In this document: positions 44,812 to 54,433 of the stretch, one piece after another
How the letters are laid out: every line of letters begins with the position of its first letter
Numbering within the stretch: position 1 is the stretch's first letter
Translations under genes and position numbers: made by a program
NCBI GenBank assembly: GCA_049317525.1
Contig: JBMOIC010000004.1
Location: 1-64,000 of the forward strand
Direction: 5' to 3'
Source: UBA961 sp049317525
Lineage (GTDB): Bacteria; Bacteroidota; Ignavibacteria; Kapaibacteriales; UBA961
DNA length: 64,000 nt
The notes under the pieces: model-generated
What the model was told of the DNA's origin: nothing
Database searches by the model: none
Seen by the model: the letters and a program-made list of their open reading frames with translations, nothing else

Positions 44812-45990
44812 ATGCAGCATACTTCAGTTCCCGATCATAAAATGGGATTAGACGGTGCCGAATTTCTTGCGATTATCTATCGAAATACATGGTTACTTGC
44901 AATTATTACAATTGGTAGCGGATTAATTGCATTTGGATGTGCTTGGATGATGCCAAATTGGTATGCATCTACGATTAGTTTTGTACCCCCAAATAATGCT
45001 AATTCGATGATAAGTGGAATGATGGGTAATGTTTCGAGTGCATTAAAGGATTTAGGATTGGGGAAAATGAATAAAGGAGAGAGTTATTCCTATTTAGTAA
45101 TACTTAATTCTAGAAGCTTAATGGATACATTGATATCTCGATATGATGTAGCGACTGAATATCAAATACCTATAGAAAACAAAGAAGATTTGTATAAAGA
45201 ATTTCTAAGTAATTTTGAAGTAGAATTGTCTCCCGAGGGAAATTACAATATTACTATATATTCAAAAGATCCTAAAAAAGCTGCTTTGATGGCAAATGAT
45301 ATTGTTCCAATTGCCAATAATATATCGAATAGATTACAAAAAGCGGAAGCTGAAACAAATCGTTCTTATATGGAATTACGATTATTAAGAACAGACTCTA
45401 TTCTTAAAAATATAGCTGATCAATTAGGACAATATTCTTCAAAAACACTTGTATTTTCTCCATTAGATCAATCTCAGGCGGTTGCCGAGGCACTTGGAAC
45501 TTTAAAGTCTACAATATTAAGGCAAGAAATTCAAGTTGAAATTTTAAAGAATACTTATGGTGATTCAGACCCATCAACAATGGCTGGCATACGTTTATTA
45601 GGTGAAATGAAAAACCAACTAGAAAAAGCTGAAAATAAACCTGGATTTGCTGGTAATTTTGCTTTAAAAGACGCAGTAAAAGTTGGAACTAAGTATATGA
45701 AATTATATACAGAATATGAGGCAATGTCTAAGGTTAAAGCATTTCTTTTACCTATGCTGGAACAAGCAAAGCTCGATGAAATCAGAGAAGCCCCAACAAT
45801 GTATGTACTTGATTATGCTAAACCAGCAATAAAAAAATCTCGTCCAAAACGCTTAACTATTGCTGCAGGAACATCTATTGGTGTATTTGTTCTGTGCTGT
45901 CTTTTCTTGATTATAAGAACACAAATGAAAAAAGCTTCAACATATTATGCCGTTGAAAAAAAATCACATGAAGTTGGAGCAAGCATCTGA
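44812..45990 (+). CDS. Wzz-like polysaccharide chain-length/co-polymerase protein
   Basis: This 392-residue inner-membrane protein has a transmembrane helix near residues 27-48 and a second near 345-368. A long coiled periplasmic part lies between them, typical of Wzz/PCP proteins that set O-antigen or exopolysaccharide chain length. The second helix is followed by a short charged cytoplasmic tail without kinase motifs, so it is PCP-1-like rather than a tyrosine autokinase. The region just after the first helix has the NWYASTISFVPP pattern seen in the family. It begins the polysaccharide group and overlaps the next gene by one base at 45990. Confidence 0.85.
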   Translation: MQHTSVPDHKMGLDGAEFLAIIYRNTWLLAIITIGSGLIAFGCAWMMPNWYASTISFVPPNNANSMISGMMGNVSSALKDLGLGKMNKGESYSYLVILNSRSLMDTLISRYDVATEYQIPIENKEDLYKEFLSNFEVELSPEGNYNITIYSKDPKKAALMANDIVPIANNISNRLQKAEAETNRSYMELRLLRTDSILKNIADQLGQYSSKTLVFSPLDQSQAVAEALGTLKSTILRQEIQVEILKNTYGDSDPSTMAGIRLLGEMKNQLEKAENKPGFAGNFALKDAVKVGTKYMKLYTEYEAMSKVKAFLLPMLEQAKLDEIREAPTMYVLDYAKPAIKKSRPKRLTIAAGTSIGVFVLCCLFLIIRTQMKKASTYYAVEKKSHEVGASI

Positions 45991-46952
45991 TGTTAGAAAG
46001 CCATACAAGTAATGCTTTACCAACATTTCATAATGAAGTACAAGGCAATATTATCCTTGGCATTGTAAGAACACTAGAATTCGATCAAGTTTCAAATTTT
46101 TTGTTAACATTGCACAAGACAGGCTATACTGGTACTGTCGGCTTTTTTTGTGATGATATATCTCAAGATTCTTTACATAAATTTTCGGCAATGGGAATTT
46201 ATAAAGAGAATTTTAAAGAAGTAAGAATTAGCATTCCCTTTACTGGAAAAAAAATAAATGCATATCGTCTGTTTAGTCCAGTACTACGCTCCTATTTTTA
46301 TATAACATCCCCTAAAAGTCAACAAACTTTTGCCAAAAACTATTTTCATATTCACCAGTCACGACACTTTTTATATACAGCATTTATCGAACATCATGGT
46401 GCAGATTATAAAAATATCATGCTAAGTGATACCAGAGATGTGATCTTTCAAAAAGATCCATTCGATTTTACAATTGATGATTCTTTGCATTGCTTTTTGG
46501 AAGATAAAGCTACTACAATTTCTTCTGAACCTCATAATTCATCTTGGATATTAAGGGGTTTTGGTAAAGATATTTTAGATACAATAGGTAATAATACAAT
46601 CTCTTGTGCTGGCATTACTATTGGAAGTACTCAGGCTATTCATACATATACATCATTGATGTGTTCTATATTATTATCACCTAAAGTGAGAAATATTGCA
46701 GGAATTACAGGTTTAGATCAAGGGATTCATAATTATGCTATAAGAATGGGGCTTTTAGATTCTGTTCTAAGTTTGCATGAAAATGAAAATGGACCTGTAT
46801 TAACGATGGGATTAATGCATAAAGACCAAATAAATACTAATCAATCTGGACATATTATTAATAAAGATGGTAGTATAGTTCATACGCTTCATCAATATGA
46901 TAGACATCCTTCTTTATTAGAAGCATTTCCTCAATTTTTGCTACACAGCTAA
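45990..46952 (+). CDS. Glycosyltransferase-like protein of polysaccharide cluster
   Basis: This 320-residue soluble protein has the GT-A type acidic motif in IMLSDTRDVIFQKDPF (residues 143-158, an SDxRD in place of DxD). A later GLDQGIHNYAI segment near 250 and a C-terminal HTLHQYDRHPSL segment fit the nucleotide-sugar binding fold of a small glycosyltransferase family. I do not recognise a defined family with certainty, and the sugar donor and acceptor are unknown. The position between Wzz-like and Wzx-like genes suggests it adds a sugar to a repeat unit. It overlaps the Wzz-like stop by one base. Confidence 0.7.
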   Translation: MLESHTSNALPTFHNEVQGNIILGIVRTLEFDQVSNFLLTLHKTGYTGTVGFFCDDISQDSLHKFSAMGIYKENFKEVRISIPFTGKKINAYRLFSPVLRSYFYITSPKSQQTFAKNYFHIHQSRHFLYTAFIEHHGADYKNIMLSDTRDVIFQKDPFDFTIDDSLHCFLEDKATTISSEPHNSSWILRGFGKDILDTIGNNTISCAGITIGSTQAIHTYTSLMCSILLSPKVRNIAGITGLDQGIHNYAIRMGLLDSVLSLHENENGPVLTMGLMHKDQINTNQSGHIINKDGSIVHTLHQYDRHPSLLEAFPQFLLHS

Positions 46953-46977
46953 ATTCTAGCAAAATTGATGTAATATT

Positions 46978-48264
46978 ATGATCAAGCAAATCTCTCAAGC
47001 AATATCTACCTTCTTCACTGAACATGAAAGTGTTATGAAGAACTTCTTTTCTATGTCTTTTATGAAAGGATTGGAATATATTGCTCCCCTAATTCTTATT
47101 CCATATTTAGTAAGAACTCTAGGAATTGCAACCTTTGGTACTATGCAAAGTGTAGTTTCGTATATGTATATTTTTTATATGCTTACTAATTATGGATTTT
47201 CTTATTCGGCCGCTAGGCAAATATCAGTACACAGAGATAATAAAGAGAAAATACAACAAATAGCATCTTCGGTAATGGTATTGAAAATCCTTTTTATGAT
47301 AGCTTCATTTGTGCTTATGATTATTGGGGTAATCATTTTTCCACATTTGAATGCCGAATTTGGACTTTGTTTACTAACTTTTGGTTTTGTAGCTGGAGAT
47401 GTATTATTACCTGTTTGGTTATATCAAGGATATGAAAAGCTACATATTCTTTCAAGATTTCAAATATTTAGTCGTGTTTTAATATTTGCTTTTACCCTTT
47501 TACTCATTAAAACTCCGGAAGACTATTTACTCTACCCTATCATCTATTATGGAATACAATGTATTGCAGGAATTGCATCATTATTGCTTATTCCAAAGCT
47601 ATTTGGCGTACACTTTATTATGCCCAAAAAAGAGCATTTGATAGAAGAGTTAAAACTAGGAATTGGTCCATTTAAATCTATTTTGTCGCAAGCCTTATAT
47701 GCAAATCCTCGTCTTTTTTATTTATCTCTTTTTGCGCATCCAATCGTAACCGGACAATTTGCAGTTGCCGAAAAAGCAGCTGGTGTTTTTCAATTATTTC
47801 CAGTATGGTTATTTGTATTTTCTGCTTTACCCAGATTGTCACTTGTATTTGAGCAAAACAAAGATGAATGCTTTGAAAAAATTAAACACTATCAAAAAAT
47901 CACAATAATATATGCTTTGATTCTTTTACCATTTGCAATGTATTTTGCCCCAGAAATTATCTTTGTATTCTCTGGTGATTATATTGAAGAAGCAGTGTTT
48001 TTATTCCGTATTATGTACCTTGAAACAGTGATTATTCATAGCAATATATTTATTCTCCATTTTTTTGCTGCCAGTGGTAGATATGATCTGTTCTCACGTA
48101 TCTATATCATTACCTGCATAGGATCTTTACTAATGTATGCAGTAATTGTTCCTATATATGGTGCTTTGGGTATGGCATTATGTATTGTAGCCAGTGCGCT
48201 TTTACTTGTTTTTTGTACACAGTATACTATTGGCCAACATAAAAATATTATTCTTTCTTCATAA
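46978..48264 (+). CDS. Wzx-like polysaccharide flippase (oligosaccharide flippase family)
   Basis: This 428-residue integral membrane protein has about 12 to 14 helices. It shows the characteristic start (KNFFSMSFMKGLEYIAPLI and IPYLVRTLGIATFGTMQSV) and the usual YGFSYSAARQIS segment. Members flip lipid-linked repeat units across the inner membrane. The group lacks a Wzy polymerase and several glycosyltransferases, so other genes of the pathway must lie elsewhere. It is 25 bp downstream of the glycosyltransferase-like gene. Confidence 0.88.
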   Translation: MIKQISQAISTFFTEHESVMKNFFSMSFMKGLEYIAPLILIPYLVRTLGIATFGTMQSVVSYMYIFYMLTNYGFSYSAARQISVHRDNKEKIQQIASSVMVLKILFMIASFVLMIIGVIIFPHLNAEFGLCLLTFGFVAGDVLLPVWLYQGYEKLHILSRFQIFSRVLIFAFTLLLIKTPEDYLLYPIIYYGIQCIAGIASLLLIPKLFGVHFIMPKKEHLIEELKLGIGPFKSILSQALYANPRLFYLSLFAHPIVTGQFAVAEKAAGVFQLFPVWLFVFSALPRLSLVFEQNKDECFEKIKHYQKITIIYALILLPFAMYFAPEIIFVFSGDYIEEAVFLFRIMYLETVIIHSNIFILHFFAASGRYDLFSRIYIITCIGSLLMYAVIVPIYGALGMALCIVASALLLVFCTQYTIGQHKNIILSS

Positions 48265-48348
48265 ACAAAGTACATTTTAAGCAAAGTCTAATTTCATAAA
48301 TTTGCTTAGATTTTATTGATTATAACACATACATAATAAAGGTATATC

Positions 48349-50232
48349 ATGGCAATGAGTTTAAATGATAATGAATTCGGTAGTTCTACCAGAGTATCTA
48401 TCTTTAAAACTATCGTCATTCTTGTTTTAGGTATATATATAGTTAGGCTTGGATATCTACAAATTATCAGAGGCAATGTATATCGTTTAAAAACAGATAT
48501 TCAAGCAATAAAACAAATAGTAATCGATCCATTCAGAGGGAATATATTTGATAGAAATGGAGAGATGATTGTTCATAATTCACCTTCTTTTTCAATTTCA
48601 ATCACTCCTAATGAATTTAAGTTAGAATCTATACCCTTATTATGTACAATACTGGGTTTAGATTCAATGTCGATAGTAAATTTTTATGAAGAATCTAAAA
48701 AATTATCACGTGTAAAACCAAATAAGATATATAGAGATGCAGATTTTCAAACAATATCTTTGATTGAAGAAAATCATGAATTCTTACCAGGTATTGATAT
48801 TTCTGTTGAATCAAAACGATTGTATACAATAGATGGGAATATGTCTCATATATTAGGTTATTCCAGAGAGATTAGTTCTAAACAAATCAAAACAATGGGT
48901 GATTATTATTCACCTGGAGATATTGTTGGATATGCTGGAATTGAAAAAACATATGAAAACTTTTTACGAGGTACCAAAGGAGTTCAATTTGTTGCGGTGA
49001 ATTCTACCGGACAAAAAGTATCTAGTTTTTTGGAGGGTAAAAATGATATTACTGCCGAAGAAGGATTTGATTTAAGGCTTGGCATCGATAAACCATTACA
49101 AGAATTAGCAGAAAAACTATTAGATGGCAAAAGAGGTGGAATTGTTGCTTTAGATCCAAATTCTGGCGAGATATTATGTATGGTGAGTAAACCCGATTAT
49201 GATATCAGACAATTCAGTGGTAGAACAAAATCTAATTTGTTTAGTCAATTATTAGTTAATAAAGATAAACCCCTCTTTAATCGAGCCACTCAAACTAATT
49301 ATCCTCCTGGCTCTACTTGGAAAATGCTTATGGGATTAGCTGCCTTAAATGAAGGTATTATTAATCCGAATACTACGATAAATTGTCCTGGATATTATGA
49401 ATTTGGAGGCAGAAGTTGGAAATGTCATGGTGCACATGGTTCTACTAATATTAAAAAAGCTATTCATGTTTCTTGCAATGTTTTTTTTAATAAACTTGGG
49501 CCTCAATTAGGAATTAAGAATTTTGAAAAATATGGAAAAATGTTCGGTTTTGGAGTTAAAACATTTATTGATATTCCTGAAGATACCAAAGGAAAACTAC
49601 CTACTGAACTATTCTATAAGAAACAAAGATTAAGTGATGGAGAGATTAGAGGACGTCTTGTAAATTTAGGGATTGGGCAAGGTGAACTTGGGGTATCACC
49701 TCTACAAATGGCTGTGTATTGTGCTGCATTAGCAAATAGAGGTACTATTTATCAACCTCATATGGTTCGCTCTATTTATAATAGAAAAACCCATCAATTA
49801 CAAGATGTCGAATTAGCATATAGAATCTTACCTAGTTTTAAAACAGAATATTGGGATGCAATTCATAATGGTATGTATGATGTTGTAAATACTCCCGGTG
49901 GCACTGCTTTGGGTGCTAAAGTTCCTGGTATTGATGTATGTGGTAAAACTGGTACTGCTCAAAATCCTCATGGCGAAGATCATGCTTGGTTTATTTGTTT
50001 TGCTCCAAAAGTAAATCCTAAAATAGCTATGTGTATTCTAGTAGAAAATGCAGGGTTCGGAGGTACTATTTCTGCTCCAATAGCACAAAGACTTTTAACA
50101 AAATTCTTTTTTCCACATCAAAAAGATTCAATTGAGATTAAATCTCCAGCTATCACTCCGGCTGTTCCAGAGAAAAAGATTGCTAAAAATATAGTCAAAA
50201 CTAATAAAACTCTTGCCGTTAATCCGCGATGA
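48349..50232 (+). CDS. mrdA: Penicillin-binding protein 2 (peptidoglycan transpeptidase)
   Basis: PBP2 cross-links peptidoglycan during cell elongation, usually with RodA. The 627-residue protein has an N-terminal membrane anchor (about 18-38), a PBP dimerisation domain with RGNIFDRNGEMIV (about 63-75) and the transpeptidase domain. The SxxK box is S322-TW-K325, the SxN box S375-C-N377, and the KTG box K533-TG followed by TAQNPHGEDHAWF. All catalytic residues are present. No rodA or mreBCD is near, unlike many genomes. It overlaps the solute-binding gene by 4 bp (ATGA), suggesting a shared transcript. Confidence 0.95.
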   Translation: MAMSLNDNEFGSSTRVSIFKTIVILVLGIYIVRLGYLQIIRGNVYRLKTDIQAIKQIVIDPFRGNIFDRNGEMIVHNSPSFSISITPNEFKLESIPLLCTILGLDSMSIVNFYEESKKLSRVKPNKIYRDADFQTISLIEENHEFLPGIDISVESKRLYTIDGNMSHILGYSREISSKQIKTMGDYYSPGDIVGYAGIEKTYENFLRGTKGVQFVAVNSTGQKVSSFLEGKNDITAEEGFDLRLGIDKPLQELAEKLLDGKRGGIVALDPNSGEILCMVSKPDYDIRQFSGRTKSNLFSQLLVNKDKPLFNRATQTNYPPGSTWKMLMGLAALNEGIINPNTTINCPGYYEFGGRSWKCHGAHGSTNIKKAIHVSCNVFFNKLGPQLGIKNFEKYGKMFGFGVKTFIDIPEDTKGKLPTELFYKKQRLSDGEIRGRLVNLGIGQGELGVSPLQMAVYCAALANRGTIYQPHMVRSIYNRKTHQLQDVELAYRILPSFKTEYWDAIHNGMYDVVNTPGGTALGAKVPGIDVCGKTGTAQNPHGEDHAWFICFAPKVNPKIAMCILVENAGFGGTISAPIAQRLLTKFFFPHQKDSIEIKSPAITPAVPEKKIAKNIVKTNKTLAVNPR

Positions 50233-51413
50233 CTATTAAAGATACAATACTGAAAGTAGTATGTATATGTAGTTTGATGTGGATAGGCTGCTCAAACCAA
50301 CATAATAATCCTGATAAACAGATTATTACTTTTTGTCATTTTTGGTCTGAACCTGCACAAATAAAAGCATTATATGCTCTTATCGATCAATATGAACAGC
50401 AAAATCCCAATATAGATATCCAAACAACTGAATTATTATGGTCTGAAGGAAAAGCTAAACTTTTCATGTTACTGTCTTCCGGCAAAGCGCCTGATATTAT
50501 TCATATAGGTTTAGAATGGGCGCCAGAATTTATTTATCATGATATCTTCTATCCTTTAAGCCCGGCTACATCAATTCCTTCTTCTTTATTATCAGCTATT
50601 GCAAAAGATTCTTTCATCTATGCTTTACCTTGGACTCTAAATACAAGAGCTGTTTTTTTATCTGGAGATGCAGTTCAGTTAGCACACAAAGACACGATGT
50701 CTTTAGAAGATTTTACACATTATATCATGTCTAGCAAATCTTGGGGTGTAAATGCTACTGAACCACATACGCTTTTAAAAAAAGTATTACCTATTATTTG
50801 GACGTCTGGCGGAAGATTATTTCAATCTCTGCCATTAAGTAGCAGTTTCGATTCAGCTTCATTGTCTGGATTTACTTTATATGTTCAATTAGCACAAAAT
50901 GGTGTACTTGCACACTCTAGAGAACTGGATAAATCATTTGTTAATGGTTCTCTTCATATGCTTATATCTGGTCAATGGCTTATTCCTTCATTGCATAATA
51001 TTCCTCATGCGGTTTTATCTAGATTTCCTGGAAAATCTGGATTATCAGTATTAAGTGGTGATTGTTTGGCAATAAGTGCAAAATCAGATAAAGCCAAAGC
51101 TGCTCAAGATTTTATTAGATATCTTACCAGTGATTCTATAGCTTCCAGATTTTGTACTGCATTACCAGATGCAGGAATTCCTGCATTATTGTCTACAGAC
51201 CTATTCAAAAAAAATCTTAGTTCTGATTATGCTTCTTTTGCTGAACAATGTAAGCATGCTATACTTTTGCCTTCTACTTCTGTATTTATAGAAGCTGAAA
51301 AAATATTAGAAGATGAAATTATGGAAGCTGTATATGGTAGAAAAAGCCCTGAAGAAGCTTTTTATCAAGCAAAAAACCTCATTTTACAATTGGAAAAGTT
51401 ACATGGAAAGTAA
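50229..51413 (+). CDS. Sugar-type ABC solute-binding lipoprotein (family 1 SBP) without nearby permease
   Basis: This 394-residue protein has a lipoprotein signal (about 1-21, ending in MWIGC). The SBP core is visible: ITFCHFWSEPAQIKAL, LMLSSGKAPDIIHIGLEW, ALPWTLNTRAVFLSG and GSLHMLISGQWL. Such proteins bind sugars or related small molecules for ABC importers. No permease or ATPase gene lies beside it. Its start overlaps PBP2 by 4 bp and its end overlaps DUF2723 by 11 bp, so it is coupled to both. It might have been recruited for a wall-related function, which is inference. Confidence 0.87.
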   Translation: MTIKDTILKVVCICSLMWIGCSNQHNNPDKQIITFCHFWSEPAQIKALYALIDQYEQQNPNIDIQTTELLWSEGKAKLFMLLSSGKAPDIIHIGLEWAPEFIYHDIFYPLSPATSIPSSLLSAIAKDSFIYALPWTLNTRAVFLSGDAVQLAHKDTMSLEDFTHYIMSSKSWGVNATEPHTLLKKVLPIIWTSGGRLFQSLPLSSSFDSASLSGFTLYVQLAQNGVLAHSRELDKSFVNGSLHMLISGQWLIPSLHNIPHAVLSRFPGKSGLSVLSGDCLAISAKSDKAKAAQDFIRYLTSDSIASRFCTALPDAGIPALLSTDLFKKNLSSDYASFAEQCKHAILLPSTSVFIEAEKILEDEIMEAVYGRKSPEEAFYQAKNLILQLEKLHGK

Positions 51414-54400
51414 ACATATTCATAAGATATTTGCTTTTATTGCTTTTTGTACTGCAAGTATTACATATATTTTAACGGCTCAAACTTCAATTCCTTTTTG
51501 GGATTGTGGGGAATTTACTTCAGCAGCAATTTGGCAACAAGTTCCGCATCCACCGGGGGCACCATTATTTCTGATTATTGCAAAGTTATTTGATTTTCTT
51601 CCTTTTGCAGATCCAGCATGGCGAATTAATCTTGTATCTGTACTATCAAGTTCATGTACAATCCTTTTTGTGTATCTATCTATAGAAATACTGCTAAAAG
51701 AATGTTCGAAATCCGTAAAAGATATATATAGATATACAATAGCTTTATGTGGTTCACTGTGTTTTGTATTTAGTGATACATTCTGGTTCAATGCCGTAGA
51801 AAGTGAAGTATATGCTATGTCTACACTAATAGTATCACTGATTGTTTATCTTATCTTACGATGGCGTGATCAATCCCATCCATCAAGTAATACCACATAT
51901 CTTCTTCTCATTTCCTATTTAATTGGCTTGTCTATAGGGGTTCATCTTTTTAGCATTCTTACTTTATTCACAGTAATGATGCTCATCTATTTTAAGAAAT
52001 ATGAATTCTCATGGCTAGGATTTGCCAAAATGACGCTTTTATCAATTGGTATTTTTTCTTATGTCTATATCGTTTTAATAAAGACACTTCCTTCATTATT
52101 AGCTGGTAATTTCCTTGTATCAGATAATGGAAATTATGTTTTTCAAGAATCCTCTTTTATTGTTATTTGTGGACTCATAGTTGTATTCATCCCTTGTATT
52201 ACATTATATATTGCTCATAAGAAAGGCCAATCCTTCATCAAACTTATTGCTTTGTGTATACTGTTGATTATGGCAGGTTTCACAACATATACACATACTT
52301 TTTTGAGGTCTTCAGCACATCCTGCAATGAATGAAAATGCACCTAATACAATGAGTAGATTAGCATCTTATATTAATAGAGAGCAATATGGTGATGCTCC
52401 AAAGTGGCCAAGACGTTATAAAACTGGAACTGAATTCGAAGAAATGCACAAAAAATATGGTAATTGGTATGCTCCTTCATATATCAACATTGATATGGGC
52501 GATGGAACATCTAAGTCTATGCCAGATTATTCGACTATGAAAATCAATATTCCTGGAGAGATCAAGTATTTGTTCAATTATCAGATTGGACATATGTATG
52601 TGCGTTATTTTCTATGGAATTTTATGGGTAAAGCAGGTGATCTACAAGATTCCCCTGCATTCTTATATGCAACTCCAAAAAAAGAAGTAGAAGTGTGGAA
52701 TTATCTATCTGATTTCAAAGACATATTTCCTATTCAATTTTTTGCTTTGCCTTTAATCATGGGTATTATCGGACTTCTCTATCACATAAAGAATGCTCCA
52801 AAAACTGCTTATTCGTTTATCATCTTATTTTTGATGTTGGGTGTATTTGCTGCAATTGCACAAAATCAACAGGAACCTCAGCCTAGAGAAAGAGATTATT
52901 TTTATGTTGGGTCTTTTATGGTGTGGTGTATGTGGATTGCCTTAGGATTTCAAAGCATTATATCTATCATTATCTCAAAAGTAAGATTGACAGCCTTACA
53001 TTGGTGTTCTCTTATGTTTTTATTCTTTATTCCTGGATTAATGGCTAAAGAAGGCTGGTTTATTCATGATAGAAGTAAGAATTCTTTGGCATTCGATATG
53101 TCATATAATATGCTTCAAAGCTGTGAAAAAGATGCGATTCTTTTTACAAATGGCGATAATGATACTTTTCCTCTTTGGTATTTACAAGATGTAGAGGGAA
53201 TTAGAAGAGATATTCGTATCGTTAATTTAAGTTTAGCTCAAATGGGTTGGTATCTTTCTCAATTGAAGCATAATTCACCTTGGGGTGCAAAACCAATTAA
53301 ATTAACATTTTCTGATGCTTCGCTAGATGCACCTGAAAATTCTCAAGATTCTCCTAAACCTATATTGTCTGAAGCAATAAACATCACTATTCCGATAGAA
53401 CAATCAAGAATATCTTCATATTTTATCATTCCAGATACTGCCACACAAACTATGAATTTCACCTATACTGCTTCTCCGGCTGGTGAACAAAATGGCAAGC
53501 AATTATATGTATTTGGAGTTGAACATCAAGTAATTGCAGATATTCTACAAAATTCGGCATTTACAAGGCCAGTATATTTTTCAATGACGGTATCTAAAAA
53601 TTACTATTCTGGTTTAGAATCTTATGTTAGACAAGAAGGTATGGCTCTTAGGGTATGCCCACTGAAACAGTCTGAAGATCAAACCGAAGCTTTTTATGAG
53701 CCCATTATGGATGCCTGTTTTTTACATCCAATTAATAGTAATCAGATTCAAAAACAGCAAGCATATGGATATATCTTTCGAGATTTAGTAGATAATTCTC
53801 ATTATTATGATGAGTTTTCTAGAAATTATTTAAGAAATTATCGATTATCTTCAATTAGATATGCTGATTATTTAATTAAAGTGGGACAAAATAAAAAAGC
53901 AGGCATTGTATTAAATACAATGAATACACATATTTCCCCTATTCATTTTCCATTGAATTATCTGTTCTATTTACAAATCGCAGATTTATATAGAAAAGCT
54001 GGGTATCCAAAAGAAATGTCATATTTCTCATTATTAGGTGCTCAATATGCAGATGCATTGATAATGAATAAAAATCTTGCTGCACAAGATCCATATTCAA
54101 AGGACTTTAGTCCTTATGTGGCTGCTGCCGAAGGATATCAATATTCTGGCAGAATTGATCTTGCAATAGAACGATTAAGGACTTTTTTACCTGAAACGAA
54201 TAATGATCCATATCTTCAGAATAAAATTGATGAACTTGAATTACTTGTATTAGAAAACAAAAAACAGTACTCTGAAGCATTAAAACTTGCCGAAACTTTC
54301 CTAAAAAGATATATGGATCCTTCTCATAAGCGATTATTGGTATTAGTTCCTAGAATGGAGCAAAAGGTTAATGAATTAAGGGTGATTCTTGGCCTTACAC

Positions 54401-54432
54401 CTTTGGAATCGATGACAAGAATTCTTAATTAA
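51403..54432 (+). CDS. DUF2723 membrane glycosyltransferase-like protein
   Basis: The ATG at 51403, preceded by GGAAAAG, gives about 1009 residues; a longer upstream in-frame ATG would only re-read the binding-protein gene. The N-terminal half has about 10 to 12 helices with the DUF2723 signature TSIPFWDCGEFTSAAIW and QVPHPPGAPLFLI, an acidic motif like the catalytic site of GT-C protein glycosyltransferases. A soluble C-terminal half (from about residue 540) has ILFTNGDNDTFPLWYLQ and TPR-like helical repeats at the end. Bacteroidota DUF2723 proteins are thought to glycosylate secreted proteins or lipids, but the substrate here is unknown. It overlaps the solute-binding gene by 11 bp. Confidence 0.9.
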   Translation: MESKHIHKIFAFIAFCTASITYILTAQTSIPFWDCGEFTSAAIWQQVPHPPGAPLFLIIAKLFDFLPFADPAWRINLVSVLSSSCTILFVYLSIEILLKECSKSVKDIYRYTIALCGSLCFVFSDTFWFNAVESEVYAMSTLIVSLIVYLILRWRDQSHPSSNTTYLLLISYLIGLSIGVHLFSILTLFTVMMLIYFKKYEFSWLGFAKMTLLSIGIFSYVYIVLIKTLPSLLAGNFLVSDNGNYVFQESSFIVICGLIVVFIPCITLYIAHKKGQSFIKLIALCILLIMAGFTTYTHTFLRSSAHPAMNENAPNTMSRLASYINREQYGDAPKWPRRYKTGTEFEEMHKKYGNWYAPSYINIDMGDGTSKSMPDYSTMKINIPGEIKYLFNYQIGHMYVRYFLWNFMGKAGDLQDSPAFLYATPKKEVEVWNYLSDFKDIFPIQFFALPLIMGIIGLLYHIKNAPKTAYSFIILFLMLGVFAAIAQNQQEPQPRERDYFYVGSFMVWCMWIALGFQSIISIIISKVRLTALHWCSLMFLFFIPGLMAKEGWFIHDRSKNSLAFDMSYNMLQSCEKDAILFTNGDNDTFPLWYLQDVEGIRRDIRIVNLSLAQMGWYLSQLKHNSPWGAKPIKLTFSDASLDAPENSQDSPKPILSEAINITIPIEQSRISSYFIIPDTATQTMNFTYTASPAGEQNGKQLYVFGVEHQVIADILQNSAFTRPVYFSMTVSKNYYSGLESYVRQEGMALRVCPLKQSEDQTEAFYEPIMDACFLHPINSNQIQKQQAYGYIFRDLVDNSHYYDEFSRNYLRNYRLSSIRYADYLIKVGQNKKAGIVLNTMNTHISPIHFPLNYLFYLQIADLYRKAGYPKEMSYFSLLGAQYADALIMNKNLAAQDPYSKDFSPYVAAAEGYQYSGRIDLAIERLRTFLPETNNDPYLQNKIDELELLVLENKKQYSEALKLAETFLKRYMDPSHKRLLVLVPRMEQKVNELRVILGLTPLESMTRILN

Positions 54433-54433
54433 T

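Noticed and set aside
51480..51791. Antisense open frame of 103 codons in the DUF2723 gene
   Set aside because: The plus strand there encodes the DUF2723 signature; the minus frame is a shadow.
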